Positions 16,410 to 25,285 of a DNA stretch of 64,000 nt are shown in pieces. The DNA lies in the NCBI RefSeq assembly GCF_023231945.1, contig NZ_JAJLJH010000010.1:124001-188000 (forward strand), in the 5' to 3' direction. Below the pieces are notes generated by a model, which did no database searches, had not been told where the DNA came from, and worked only from the letters and a program-made list of their open reading frames with translations. Numbering within the stretch: the stretch's first letter is position 1; each line of letters opens with the position of its first letter. The translations under genes and the position numbers were made by a program. This DNA is from Scleromatobacter humisilvae (GTDB taxonomy: Bacteria; Pseudomonadota; Gammaproteobacteria; Burkholderiales; Burkholderiaceae_C).

Positions 16410-18410
16410 ATGGCCTCGACCCTCGAGCTCGTCCTGTTGTACCTGGCCGCCGCCATCGCGGGCGTCGTCGGCTTTCGCATGCTGCGGCTGCCGCCGGTGC
16501 TGGGCTACCTCGTCGCGGGCGTCATCATCGGTCCGAACGCGCTGCAGCTGGCGCACGACACCGCGGGCGTGCGCGCGCTGGCCGAGTTCGGCGTCGTGTT
16601 CCTGATGTTCGTGATCGGGCTGGAGTTCAACCTGCCCAAGCTGCGCGCGATGCGCACGCTGGTCTTCGGGCTCGGCGCGTCGCAGGTCGTCCTGACCATC
16701 GTCGGCGCGATGGGCGGCAACCTGGCGCTGACCTGGCTCTTCGCGCTGTTCGGGCGCCACTGGGATCTCTCCTGGCAGGCCGCCGCCGTCCTCGGCAGCG
16801 CGATGGCGATGTCCAGCACGGCGCTGGTCGTCAAGCTGATGGCCGAGCGGCTGGAGCTCGAGAGCGAGCACGGACGCCGCGTGATGGGCGTGCTGCTGTT
16901 CCAGGACCTGGCCGTCGTGCCGCTGCTGGTCATCATCCCGGCCCTCGGCGGCGACACCAAGGACCTGCTCAAGACGCTGGTGCCCGCCGTCATCAAGGCC
17001 GTCGTCGTGCTGGCGGTGCTGCTGTCCGGAGGCCAGAAGGTGATGAAGTGGTTCCTCACCGCCATCTCGCGGCGCAAGAGCGACGAGCTGTTCATGCTGA
17101 GCCTGCTGGGCGTGACGCTGGGGCTGGCGGCCGTCACCGAGCTGGCCGGCCTGTCGCTCGCGCTCGGCGCGTTCGTCGCCGGCATGCTGATCGCCGAGAC
17201 CGAATACAAGCACCAGGTCGAGACCGACATCCGGCCGTTCCACGACGTGCTGCTGGGCCTGTTCTTCATCACGATCGGCATGAAGCTCGACTGGCACACG
17301 CTGGCCGACGAGTGGGGCCTCGTGATCGTGCTGACGACGCTGCCCATCCTCGTGAAGGCCGGGCTGGTGGCCGGCCTGGCGCGCATCTTCGGCGGCGCGC
17401 CGGGCGTGGCGCTGCGCACCGGGCTCTACCTCGCGCAGGCCGGCGAGTTCGGCTTCGTGCTGCTGACGCTGGGCACCGACAACCAGGTGCTGCCCGAGCG
17501 CTGGGTCGCGCCGGTGCTGGCCAGCATGGTGCTGTCGATGCTGGCGTCGCCGTTCCTGATCCTCTACGCCAACCGAATCGTGATGAAGCTGGCGAGCAGC
17601 GACTGGCTGATGCAGTCGGTGGCGCTGACGTCGATCGCCAAGCGCGCGATCACCACCGAGAAGCACGTGATCATCTGCGGCTACGGCCGCTCCGGCCAGA
17701 ACCTGGCGCGCATGCTGGAGGTCGAGCGCATCCCGTTCATGGCGCTCGATCTGGACCCCGACCGCGTGCGCCAGGCCGCGGCCGCCGGCCAGAACGTCGT
17801 CTTCGGCGACGCGGCGCGCCTGTCCAGCCTGATGGCTGCCGGCCTCGCGCGCGCCAGCGCCGTCGTCTGCAGCTACCACGACACCCCCTCCGCGCTGAAG
17901 GTGCTGCACCTCGTGCAGACGCATGCGCCGCGCGTGCCGGTGATCGTGCGCACGATCGACGACACGGATCTCGAGGCGCTCAAGGCCGCCGGCGCCACCG
18001 AGGTCGTGCCCGAGGCGATCGAGGGCTCGCTGATGCTGGCCTCGCACGCGCTGGCGCTGGTGGGCGTGCCGATGCGGCGCGTCATCCGCCTCGCGCGCGA
18101 CGCGCGCGAGGCGCGCTACGGCCTGCTGCGCGGTTTCTTCCACGGCGCCGACGACGACGAGGCCGGCGACCAGCAACAGGCGCGACTCGCCAGCGTCACG
18201 ATCCCGGCCAACGGCGCGGCGGCGGGCCGCACGCTGGGCGAGACGGGCGTCGACGCCGACGGCGTGCACGTGGTGTCGCTGCGGCTGTCCAACGGCCGCG
18301 TGCTGCCGCCCAACCCCGATCAGCGCCTGGCCGCGGGCGACACGCTGGTGCTGGCGGGCATGCCCGATCCCTTGCAGGCCGCGGAAGAAAGGCTGACGAC
18401 CGGCGCCTGA
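16410..18410 (+). CDS. CPA2 monovalent cation:proton antiporter (KefB/YbaL-like)
   Basis: A 666-residue membrane protein. About 12 hydrophobic helices fill residues 1-390, with the CPA2 motif LEFNLPKLRAMR near residue 75. A RCK_N (TrkA-N) domain begins near residue 420 with the nucleotide-binding motif ICGYGRSGQNLARML. A RCK_C (TrkA-C) domain covers about residues 590-660. The family exchanges K+ or Na+ for H+ and is gated by ligand binding to the RCK domains; ion preference cannot be told. In Burkholderiales this gene typically diverges from kdsD, as here. It ends next to, and convergent with, the cyclic-nucleotide-binding gene. Confidence 0.9.
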   Translation: MASTLELVLLYLAAAIAGVVGFRMLRLPPVLGYLVAGVIIGPNALQLAHDTAGVRALAEFGVVFLMFVIGLEFNLPKLRAMRTLVFGLGASQVVLTIVGAMGGNLALTWLFALFGRHWDLSWQAAAVLGSAMAMSSTALVVKLMAERLELESEHGRRVMGVLLFQDLAVVPLLVIIPALGGDTKDLLKTLVPAVIKAVVVLAVLLSGGQKVMKWFLTAISRRKSDELFMLSLLGVTLGLAAVTELAGLSLALGAFVAGMLIAETEYKHQVETDIRPFHDVLLGLFFITIGMKLDWHTLADEWGLVIVLTTLPILVKAGLVAGLARIFGGAPGVALRTGLYLAQAGEFGFVLLTLGTDNQVLPERWVAPVLASMVLSMLASPFLILYANRIVMKLASSDWLMQSVALTSIAKRAITTEKHVIICGYGRSGQNLARMLEVERIPFMALDLDPDRVRQAAAAGQNVVFGDAARLSSLMAAGLARASAVVCSYHDTPSALKVLHLVQTHAPRVPVIVRTIDDTDLEALKAAGATEVVPEAIEGSLMLASHALALVGVPMRRVIRLARDAREARYGLLRGFFHGADDDEAGDQQQARLASVTIPANGAAAGRTLGETGVDADGVHVVSLRLSNGRVLPPNPDQRLAAGDTLVLAGMPDPLQAAEERLTTGA

Positions 18411-18878
18411 TCAGGCCACCGGCGTGCCGCGCTCCAGCGTGCCGCGCATGCGCTCGGCCATCACCGCGCCGGAAGCGCGCAGGATCTCGTAGGCGAGCTC
18501 GGGCTGGCTGGCCAGCATCTCGTCGAGACGCGGACGGCTCAGTGCCCAGACGATGCTCGGCGCGATCGCGTCGACCTGCGCCATGCGCATCGTCTCGCCG
18601 AACAACGCCGGCTCGCCGACGATGGCGCCCGCGCGCAGCAGCGCGATCTTGGCCGCCGACGTCGCCGTGCCGCGCACGTAGACCTGCAGGGTGCCCGACT
18701 CGAGGAAATACATCGTGCGATCGGAGTCGCCCTGGTAGATCAGGACGTCGCCGCCCCGCATCTCGCGACGGATCAGGTACGAGCCCACCACGCGCCAGTT
18801 CTCCGGCGAAAAGCGCGGCCGGAACGCGTCGTACGCGTTCAGCGTGTGGATGGCCTGGACCAGGTTTGCAACGTTCAT
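18411..18878 (-). CDS. Cyclic nucleotide-binding domain protein
   Basis: A 155-residue protein consisting mainly of one cNMP-binding domain (about residues 20-135), with the fold pattern GGDVLIYQGDSDRTMYFLES and GAIVGEPALFGE of the phosphate-binding cassette. No DNA-binding helix-turn-helix follows, unlike Crp/Fnr regulators, so it is a stand-alone sensor or adaptor. The arginine normally binding the cyclic phosphate is not clearly in place after GEPALFGE, so ligand binding is uncertain. The ATG at 18878 follows an AGGATT box; 29 further in-frame codons upstream look non-coding. Two inverted repeats lie upstream. Confidence 0.82.
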   Translation of the reverse strand: MNVANLVQAIHTLNAYDAFRPRFSPENWRVVGSYLIRREMRGGDVLIYQGDSDRTMYFLESGTLQVYVRGTATSAAKIALLRAGAIVGEPALFGETMRMAQVDAIAPSIVWALSRPRLDEMLASQPELAYEILRASGAVMAERMRGTLERGTPVA

Positions 18879-18938
18879 TCTTGGAATCCTCACCCGACGA
18901 CGCCACTCCCTCCCAAGCTGGGTTGCGGTGCGCCATCG

Positions 18939-18971
18939 TGCCTGTTGGCAGGCATTTGACACCAATTGTCA
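18939..18971. promoter_or_regulatory. Two inverted repeats in the 305-base gap before the cNMP-binding gene
   Basis: The gap 18879-19183 has no gene. It contains a hairpin TGCCTG-TTGG-CAGGCA (18939-18954) and, directly beside it, a perfect inverted repeat TGACA-CCAAT-TGTCA (18957-18971). They lie 61-93 bases upstream of the leftward gene. The second repeat has the size and symmetry of an operator for a dimeric regulator, but the regulator is unknown. Confidence 0.4.
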
Positions 18972-19183
18972 CGTCGCCACCCGACGCCGGCAAGGCAAAG
19001 TGCGACGTCCGTCGGCGCGAGGGCGCCGTCTGTCGTGTCTGCGGGACGCAGCGAGGCGTCAGGATCCGGATGGTGCCGTTATCGGCAGCGGCGCGCGCTC
19101 ACTTCACGTCGTGCGGGCGCGGCTCGCGGTGACAAGCCCTGTCTCGGGGAGGCTCCCGAGAGCGACGAAGCGTGTCCGCAGAT

Positions 19184-20134
19184 TCAGGCTGCCGGGAATT
19201 GGACGGCGTCGGTATTGGCGCCGCACAGCAGGACGCCGATGCGCTCGCCCGGCTTGACGGGCCACGCACCGGACTGCAGTGCCGCGAATGCCGCCGCGCC
19301 GCCGGGTTCGGCCACCACGCGCAAGACGCGCCAGAGCGTCCGCTGGGCCTCGCCAATCGCTTCGTCGCTGACCAGCACGGCCTGCGCCACGTGACGTTGC
19401 GCCAACGGAAACATCAGGGCGCCGACCTGGCGCGGCGCGAGCGAGTCCGCCGCCACGCCGCCGGCGGGCGCGTCCACCGGATGGCCGGCCGCAAGCGCGA
19501 GCGTCAGCGTCGGCGCGGCCTCGGGTTCCACCGCGACGAGACGCGTGCGGCCCTGGTACCACGCCGCCATGCCGCCGATGAGCCCGCCGCCGCCCACGGC
19601 GACCAGCACGGCATCGAGCGACGGCGCCTGCTGTTCGAACTCGACGGCCACGGTGGCCTGCCCCAGCAGCGTCTCCACCTGGTCGAATGCGTGGATCGCG
19701 AGGGCGTCGGTCTCGCGCTGCCAGACCTGGCTGGCGGCCAGTGCATCGGCGTAGCGATCGCCTGCGATGCGGATCTCGGCGCCGTGCAGCGCGATCTGCG
19801 CCAGCTTGCTCGGCGAGCAGACGCTGGGCACGAAGATGGTTGCGGCATGGCCGGTGCGCTGCGCGGCGAAGGCGACCGCCACGCCGTGGTTGCCGCCCGA
19901 GGCCGCGACGACGCCGGCCGACGGCACGCGCCGCGTGAGCAGGTTCAGCAAGGCGCCGCGCGCCTTGAACGAGCCCCCGTGCTGCAGGAACTCGAGCTTG
20001 AACACGAGCTCGACGCCCGGCAGCCCGAGATCCGCGCCGTCGACCTCCAGCACCGGCGTGCGCCGGACGTGGCGGTGCAGCGTGGCTGCGGCCTGCTCAA
20101 TGCGGGTCCGCGTCAGCAATGAAGTCGGGTCCAT
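19184..20134 (-). CDS. Serine/threonine dehydratase-like PLP enzyme
   Basis: A 316-residue fold-type II PLP enzyme. The cofactor lysine is Lys57 in GGSFKARGA, the substrate loop is ASGGNHG, and the glycine-rich phosphate loop is VGGGGLIGG near residue 180. It resembles catabolic threonine or serine dehydratases and lacks the C-terminal ACT-like regulatory domains of biosynthetic IlvA. The product would be a 2-oxo acid and ammonia. It is divergent from an ArsR-type regulator, and a strong promoter with an internal palindrome lies between them, so it is probably the regulator's target. Serine racemase or a diaminopropionate-type activity cannot be excluded. Confidence 0.85.
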   Translation of the reverse strand: MDPTSLLTRTRIEQAAATLHRHVRRTPVLEVDGADLGLPGVELVFKLEFLQHGGSFKARGALLNLLTRRVPSAGVVAASGGNHGVAVAFAAQRTGHAATIFVPSVCSPSKLAQIALHGAEIRIAGDRYADALAASQVWQRETDALAIHAFDQVETLLGQATVAVEFEQQAPSLDAVLVAVGGGGLIGGMAAWYQGRTRLVAVEPEAAPTLTLALAAGHPVDAPAGGVAADSLAPRQVGALMFPLAQRHVAQAVLVSDEAIGEAQRTLWRVLRVVAEPGGAAAFAALQSGAWPVKPGERIGVLLCGANTDAVQFPAA

Positions 20135-20157
20135 GGTTCGTGTCCGGTTGCAGGACG

Positions 20158-20187
20158 ACTATAATTAGCTAATAAACTAAGCGTCAA
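20158..20187 (-). promoter_or_regulatory. Promoter with embedded operator between dehydratase and ArsR genes
   Basis: On the minus strand, TTGACG (20182-20187), an 18-base spacer and TATAGT (20158-20163) form a near-consensus promoter for the dehydratase. The spacer contains the perfect palindrome ATTAGCTAAT (20164-20173). On the plus strand TATAAT (20160-20165) overlaps and could serve the regulator gene. One bound repressor could therefore block both directions. Confidence 0.55.
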
Positions 20188-20207
20188 GCCGCATCGCGAG
20201 CCCCGCC

Positions 20208-20507
20208 ATGACCGTCGATGTCTACCGTGCCCTGGCCAGCGAGCGGCGCCTGCAGATCCTCGAATGGCTGAAGGATCCGCGCGCGCACTTCCCGCCGCAG
20301 GTCGACGGCGACCTGGTCAAGGACGGCGTCTGCGGGCTGCTGATCGCGCAGAAGCTCGGCGTCAGCCAGCCCACGGCGAGCGTGCACCTGAAGATGATGA
20401 CCGGAGCCGGGCTGCTGACGTCGAAGCGCATCAGGCAGTGGACGTTCTACAAGCGCGACGAGCGCGCGCTGCGGGCGCTGAAGTCGGCCATCGCCAAGCG
20501 CCTCTGA
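20208..20507 (+). CDS. ArsR-type winged-helix regulator
   Basis: A 99-residue DNA-binding protein with the ArsR-like winged helix: ALASERRLQILEWLKDP near residue 8, recognition helix QPTASVHLKMMTGAGLL near residues 60-76, and wing KRIRQWTFYKRDE. It lacks the CxC metal-binding pair of metal-sensing ArsR proteins; the one cysteine (GVCGLL) is alone. It is likely an autoregulated repressor of the divergent dehydratase gene and may sense an amino acid or related metabolite, which is inferred from position only. Confidence 0.82.
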   Translation: MTVDVYRALASERRLQILEWLKDPRAHFPPQVDGDLVKDGVCGLLIAQKLGVSQPTASVHLKMMTGAGLLTSKRIRQWTFYKRDERALRALKSAIAKRL

Positions 20508-20770
20508 GACGCCGCCCGCTGTCGAGCAGCGCTCGCGGTCGCCGCGACTCGGGCTTGCAAGCAATGCCGACGCGGAACGCCAGCCCGCGCGTTCGTGCCG
20601 TCAAAAGCGGCAGGCGCCGCCTCGCGGTCTCAGGCGCCGCGAGGCCCTCATTCGTGAAATCCGACACGGGAAATCCACCAAACAGGAACTTTCCCTCATA
20701 CCCGACTTTCGCGCATGGCGATTGCCAATGTCTGTCTCTGCTTCCCCCTTTTCATCACCGGAGACATGCG

Positions 20771-21577
20771 ATGAAGATCACCCGACTCATGGTCGCCGCC
20801 TGCGCGGCGCTCGCCGCCGGCGCCGCCGCCGCCACGCCCATCTATCCCGACTTCACCGTCAACACGTCCGCGCTCGGCGGTGGCGGCAGCCTCGGCACGT
20901 TCGTCGCCAACGACATCAGCGGGCAATATCACGAGCAGCTGACGTTCACGTCCGCCTCGACCTTCGTGGTGAGCCTCGACTTCACGGCCCAGGGCTTCAA
21001 CATCGACGACACCGACCCCAGCCTGTCGAAGAGCCTGAACGCCGGCCAGACCGGCCTGGGCTCGAACTACCAGCTGCTGGCCATCCTGAACGGCTCCGGC
21101 ACCTACTCCACCAGCGGCGGCACGACGACGTTCTCGCTGACGCCCGGCGGCACGATGACCCTCAGCTACGACGCCGGCGCCAACGCCTCGTTCAACGCAC
21201 CGGCCGCGCCCGGCGGCGCGTACACGATCGATGCCAACGGCGACGTCATCACGACGCTGGCCACCGGCACCGGCATCATGGGCAACGGTTCGGTGGACTG
21301 CACGGCGCCCAACCTGTGCGGCGCGTTCGGCCAGGAGACCTCGTTCGCGCTGACGGCGGCCGGCTCGAGCTTCTTCGTCGCACCGAGCCCGTTCTATTCG
21401 CTGAACCTGCAGTCGGGCCAGGTCGAAGGCTTCCCGGTGACCATCGGCGGCACCGTCACCTCGAGCGGCACGCTCAACGCCGTCTTCGCCAGCTCGGTGC
21501 CCGAGCCCGCACCGATGATGATGATGGGCGCCGCGCTGCTCGGCTTCATGGTCGTGCGCCAGCGCCGCCGCAACTGA
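20771..21577 (+). CDS. PEP-CTERM sorting domain protein
   Basis: A 268-residue exported protein. It has an N-terminal signal peptide (MKITRLMVAACAALAAGAAA), a Gly/Ser/Thr-rich beta domain and a C-terminal PEP-CTERM signal: SVPEPAP, a hydrophobic segment (MMMMGAALLGFMVV) and the basic end RQRRRN. Such proteins are cut by exosortase and delivered to the surface or extracellular matrix; exosortase is not in this window. The ATG at 20771 follows CCGGAGACATGCG. The central domain was not recognised. The gap 20508-20770 before it has no gene. Confidence 0.85.
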   Translation: MKITRLMVAACAALAAGAAAATPIYPDFTVNTSALGGGGSLGTFVANDISGQYHEQLTFTSASTFVVSLDFTAQGFNIDDTDPSLSKSLNAGQTGLGSNYQLLAILNGSGTYSTSGGTTTFSLTPGGTMTLSYDAGANASFNAPAAPGGAYTIDANGDVITTLATGTGIMGNGSVDCTAPNLCGAFGQETSFALTAAGSSFFVAPSPFYSLNLQSGQVEGFPVTIGGTVTSSGTLNAVFASSVPEPAPMMMMGAALLGFMVVRQRRRN

Positions 21578-21618
21578 TCGCTCCGACGCGCTTGAGTGCG
21601 CGCATCGGGATTGCACCG

Positions 21619-21650
21619 CGCCCCTGGCCTTCTTCGGATCGCCAGGGGCG
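21619..21650 (+). terminator. Probable terminator between convergent genes
   Basis: A perfect 10-bp stem (CGCCCCTGGC / GCCAGGGGCG) with a 12-base loop lies between the PEP-CTERM gene and the end of mnmE. The following T run is weak (TTCTACTT), so efficiency is uncertain. Confidence 0.5.
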
Positions 21651-21652
21651 TT

Positions 21653-23041
21653 CTACTTGCCGATGCAGAAGCGCCCGAAGATCTCGCCCAGCAGGTCGTC
21701 CGCGGTGAACTGCCCCGTGATCTCGCCGAGCGCGCCGTGCGCCAGGCGCAGTTCTTCCGCGAACAGGTCGAGCGCCGCGTCGCGCTGATCGGCGTGCGAC
21801 TGCGCCAGCTGCAGGTGCTCGTCCGTGCGCGCGAGCGCCTGCACGTGACGCGTGCGCGCGATGAAGACGCCGTCGGGCACATGCGTGGCGCCGGCGCGTT
21901 CCAGCAGGGCGTCGCGCAGCGCGTCGAGGCCGGCGCCGGTCTGCGCGGACAGCGCGAGCGCGCCTTCGGGCAGCGCGTGATCCGGCGCGAGGTCGCGCTT
22001 GTTGAAGACGTGCAGCGGCTCGGCCGCGTGCGCGCGCGCGAGCTCGTCGGCGATGGCCGCGTCGTCGGCCCGGGCCCGCGGATCGTCGGCGCGGCTGAGA
22101 TCGTGCAGGAAGAGCACGGCGTCCGCATCGGCGATCGCCTGCCAGCTGCGCGCGATGCCCAGCTTCTCGACCTCGTCGCTGGCATCGCGCAGGCCCGCGG
22201 TGTCGATCACATGCACCGGCACGCCGTGGATCTGGATCGTCTCGGTGATGCGGTCGCGCGTGGTGCCCGCGATCGGCGTGACGATGGCCAGCTCCGCGCC
22301 GGCCAGCGCGTTCAACAGCGAGCTCTTGCCGACGTTGGGCGCGCCCGCGAGCACGACGCGCAGTCCCTCGCGCAGCAGCGCGCCCTGGCGCGCGCGCGCC
22401 ATCACGGCGTCGAGCTGGGCGCGGATGTCGGCGAGCTGCCGGCGCGCGCCGGCACGCTCGAGGAAGTCGATCTCTTCTTCGGGAAAGTCGAGCGTCGCCT
22501 CGACCAGCATGCGCAGGTGCACGATGCGCTGCGCGAGGCCGGCTATCTCCTTGGAGAACGCGCCCGCCAGCGAGCGGCCGGCCGAACGCGCGGCGGCCTC
22601 GGTGCTGGCGTCGATCAGGTCGGCGACGGCCTCGGCCTGCGCAAGATCGAGCTTGTCGTTGAAGAACGCACGCGCCGTGAACTCGCCCGGGTTGGCCAGG
22701 CGCAGCCCGATGCCGCGGCCGGCCTCGAGCAGGCGTGCGAGGATCAGCTGCAGCACCACCGGGCCGCCGTGCGCCTGCAGCTCCAGCACGTCCTCGCCGG
22801 TGTACGAATTCGGCGCGGGGAAGTGGATGGCCAGGCCCTGGTCGAGCGCCTGCCCCTGCGCGTCGAGGATGGGCCCGTAGTGCGCGAAGCGCGGCGTCAG
22901 TGGCCGCGCGCAGACGGCGTCGATCAGCGTCGACAGGTCGCGCCCAGACGCCCGCACGATGCCCACGGCGCCGCGTCCGGGCGCGGTGGCGATCGCGACG
23001 ATCGGGTCGTTCAGGTGAGTGAGCGAGGCGGCGGTGTTCAT
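21653..23041 (-). CDS. mnmE: tRNA modification GTPase MnmE
   Basis: A 462-residue GTPase that, with MnmG, adds the carboxymethylaminomethyl group to wobble uridine 34 of certain tRNAs. The folate-binding N-terminal domain starts [19 protein letters not shown]. The inserted G domain has G1 GAPNVGKSS near residue 230, G2 TTRD, G3 DTAGLR near 279 and G4 NKRD. The C-terminal CIGK motif that modifies tRNA is intact. The start at 23041 ([12 protein letters not shown]) is chosen over an in-frame codon 24 bases upstream. A terminator separates it from yidC, so it probably has its own promoter. Confidence 0.95.
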   Translation of the reverse strand: MNTAASLTHLNDPIVAIATAPGRGAVGIVRASGRDLSTLIDAVCARPLTPRFAHYGPILDAQGQALDQGLAIHFPAPNSYTGEDVLELQAHGGPVVLQLILARLLEAGRGIGLRLANPGEFTARAFFNDKLDLAQAEAVADLIDASTEAAARSAGRSLAGAFSKEIAGLAQRIVHLRMLVEATLDFPEEEIDFLERAGARRQLADIRAQLDAVMARARQGALLREGLRVVLAGAPNVGKSSLLNALAGAELAIVTPIAGTTRDRITETIQIHGVPVHVIDTAGLRDASDEVEKLGIARSWQAIADADAVLFLHDLSRADDPRARADDAAIADELARAHAAEPLHVFNKRDLAPDHALPEGALALSAQTGAGLDALRDALLERAGATHVPDGVFIARTRHVQALARTDEHLQLAQSHADQRDAALDLFAEELRLAHGALGEITGQFTADDLLGEIFGRFCIGK

Positions 23042-23065
23042 CGTGCCCCGATTGTCGCCGCCCAT

Positions 23066-23102
23066 GAAAAACGCCGCGAGCGGCGCAGGCCGGTCGCGGC
23101 GT
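23066..23102 (-). terminator. Terminator between yidC and mnmE
   Basis: On the minus strand a perfect 9-bp stem (ACGCCGCGA / TCGCGGCGT) with a 14-base GC-rich loop is followed by TTTTTC. It lies 21 bases after the yidC stop. Confidence 0.85.
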
Positions 23103-23123
23103 CCTCGTGCGGCGCGGCGCGTG

Positions 23124-24905
23124 TCAGCCCTTGACGACCTTCGCGTCGGTGGCCTTCAGGCCCTTGGCCTTCTCGCCGTTGATCTGGCGATTGATGAGCC
23201 ACTGCTGGACGATGGTCAGCGTGTTGTTCGTGACCCAGTACAGCGTCAGGCCGGCCGGGAACGAGAACAGCGCGGCGCTGAAGGCGAGCGGCATCAGCCA
23301 CATCATCTTGGCCTGCACCGGGTCGGCCGGCGTGGGCTGCAGCGAGACCTGCAGCAGCGACGTGGCCGTCATCAGGATCGGCAGGATCGCGTACGGATCC
23401 ATGATGGACAGGTCGTGGATCCAGCCCAGCCACGGTGCGCCGCGCATCTCGGCCGACGACGTCAGCACCGTGAACAGCGCGATGAAGATCGGCATCTGGA
23501 TGAAGATCGGCAGGCAGCCGCCGAGAGGATTGACCTTCTCCTCGCGATAGATCTTCATGATCTCCTGCTGCTTCTGCTGCGGGTTGTCCTTGTAGCGGAC
23601 GTTGAGCTCCTGGATGCGCGGATTGACCGCCTTCATCTTGGCCATCGAGCGGTACGCGTTGGCGTTGAGGCCGTAGAACGCGATCTTCAGCAGCACCACC
23701 AGCGCGACGATCGACCAGCCCCAGTTGCCGATCACCGAGTGGATCTTGCTCAGCAGCCAGAACAGCGGCTGGGCGATGATCTTGAGCAGGCCGTAGTCCT
23801 TGACCTGCTCGAGGTTGGGTGCCAGCGGTGCGAGCAGCTTTTCTTCCTGCGGGCCGGCGAACAGCGTGGCGCTGACCGTCTTGCTGGCGCCCGGTGCCAC
23901 CGTGCCGACAGGCGTGAACATCGCGCTGTAGTAGGTCGTCAGGCCGTGGATGCTGGCGGCGAACTGGCCGACGCTGTAGCTGCGCGAGGTGTCCTTCGGC
24001 AGGATCCAGGCCGACGAGAAGTAGTGCTGGATCATCGCGATCCAGCCGTTGTTGGTGACGGCCTTGGAGTCGATCGCGTCCTTGGCCTTGCCCTTGTCGA
24101 TGTCGGAGAACGAGATCTTGTGGAAGGTGTCGTCGCGGTAGACGGCCGGGCCGGTGTACGAGCTCGGACCGTTGAAGTAGCCGCCCGGGGGCGTGCGGCC
24201 GTCGCGCACCAGCTGCAGGTACAGGTCGGGCTTGACCGGCGCGCCCGAGTGGTTGACGACCTCGTGCGTGACGTCGATCGCGTAGCTGCCGCGATGGAAG
24301 GTGTAGGTCTTGACCAGCTGCACGCCGTCGACCACGGGCGACTCGAAGCGCACGGCGAGCTCGTTCTTGCCGTCGGCCAGCGTGCGTTCGGTGCTCGCGA
24401 GGCGCATCACGCCGTGCGACAGCCCGTCGGTGGGCAGGCCGGTCAGGCCCGTCTGCGCGGCGTAGAACTGCTCGCCGTTGGTGTCGAACACCTTCACGTC
24501 GGCCTTGGGCGGCACCGCCTCGTGCATGCCGACCAGGCCCTTGATCTGGCGCCAGATCTCGCTGTGGTTGTCGACGTCCTGGTACTTCAGCAGGTCGAGG
24601 TCGACCAGGTCGCCGCCCAGCGTGCTCATCCTGGCCCGGACAAGGTCGGTCTGGATCGTCACGTCCTCGATCGGCAGGTTGACGGCCACGGCCGAGGCCG
24701 CACCGGAGGCCGGAGTGGCGGCGGCGACGAGCGCGGCGTTGTTGACGACCGGCGCCGAGGCCGGCGACGCCGCAAGCGTCCTGGTGGCCGCCGGACGCGG
24801 TGCCAGCAGGGACGCCTCGCCGTGATAGATGCGCCACTTGTCGAACAGCATCAGCAGCGACATCATCAAGACGACCAGCAGCAGGGTGCGGCGAATTTCG
24901 GTCAT
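23124..24905 (-). CDS. yidC: Membrane protein insertase YidC
   Basis: A 593-residue insertase that places proteins into the inner membrane, alone or with SecYEG. It has an N-terminal anchor (about residues 7-20, [13 protein letters not shown]), an Ala/Pro/Ser-rich linker, the large periplasmic beta-sandwich domain (about 80-370), and the Oxa1 core of five helices with the coiled loop [20 protein letters not shown] and [15 protein letters not shown]. The tail [13 protein letters not shown] is short and basic. It follows yidD by 17 bases in the rpmH-rnpA-yidD-yidC cluster next to the replication origin. Confidence 0.97.
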   Translation of the reverse strand: MTEIRRTLLLVVLMMSLLMLFDKWRIYHGEASLLAPRPAATRTLAASPASAPVVNNAALVAAATPASGAASAVAVNLPIEDVTIQTDLVRARMSTLGGDLVDLDLLKYQDVDNHSEIWRQIKGLVGMHEAVPPKADVKVFDTNGEQFYAAQTGLTGLPTDGLSHGVMRLASTERTLADGKNELAVRFESPVVDGVQLVKTYTFHRGSYAIDVTHEVVNHSGAPVKPDLYLQLVRDGRTPPGGYFNGPSSYTGPAVYRDDTFHKISFSDIDKGKAKDAIDSKAVTNNGWIAMIQHYFSSAWILPKDTSRSYSVGQFAASIHGLTTYYSAMFTPVGTVAPGASKTVSATLFAGPQEEKLLAPLAPNLEQVKDYGLLKIIAQPLFWLLSKIHSVIGNWGWSIVALVVLLKIAFYGLNANAYRSMAKMKAVNPRIQELNVRYKDNPQQKQQEIMKIYREEKVNPLGGCLPIFIQMPIFIALFTVLTSSAEMRGAPWLGWIHDLSIMDPYAILPILMTATSLLQVSLQPTPADPVQAKMMWLMPLAFSAALFSFPAGLTLYWVTNNTLTIVQQWLINRQINGEKAKGLKATDAKVVKG

Positions 24906-24922
24906 GTGGGGTGTTCGAGGTT

Positions 24923-25285
24923 TTATTTGTCGGTCGCGGCCGTCGTCGGCGTCGCGGCAGCCGGCTCGGAGCCGGAATCACGGGACAGCAGGCTGGTGAA
25001 CAGGCCCGCAGATGGGGACGCCCTGGGGCGGTTCCAAGGCATATTGTCGGGGACTTCGTCGCAGCCCCCGTGACACCACGGGTTGCAACGCACGATGCGC
25101 CAGCCGGCCAGGCCGGTGCCGATGATGGCGCCATGCCTTTCGAGCGCCTGGATCGCATAGACGGAACAGGTCGGCGCGAAGCGGCAGCTCTGGCCCACCC
25201 ACGGGCTCAACAGCAGCCGATAGCCGCGCACCAGCCCGATCAGGGCGAGGCGGGGCAGGCGCAGCAAGGTCTTCAGGCCGCGCAC
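24923..25285 (-). CDS. yidD: Membrane protein insertion efficiency factor YidD
   Basis: A 120-residue small membrane-associated protein that helps YidC-dependent insertion. It shows the family core YRLLLSPWVGQSCRFAPTCS with conserved cysteines, ALERHG and RCNPWCHGGCDEVP. No ATG is available before the core; a GTG at 25285 starts VRGLKTLLRLPRLALIGLVR and overlaps the end of rnpA by 13 bases, as is common for this pair. The C-terminal tail (about 35 residues beyond the usual end) is longer than in E. coli YidD (85 residues). Confidence 0.88.
   Translation of the reverse strand: MRGLKTLLRLPRLALIGLVRGYRLLLSPWVGQSCRFAPTCSVYAIQALERHGAIIGTGLAGWRIVRCNPWCHGGCDEVPDNMPWNRPRASPSAGLFTSLLSRDSGSEPAAATPTTAATDK

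Noticed and set aside
15338-19132. A plus-strand frame of 1264 codons over the kdsD and antiporter genes.
   Set aside because: It overlaps two well-supported genes in other frames and has no domain or start signal; long antisense frames are expected at this GC content.
20611-20645. Hairpin GCCTCGCGG/CCGCGAGGC and direct repeat CAGGCGCCGC before the PEP-CTERM gene.
   Set aside because: There is no T run and the repeat is only two copies in GC-rich DNA; it could be chance or a weak end signal for the ArsR gene.
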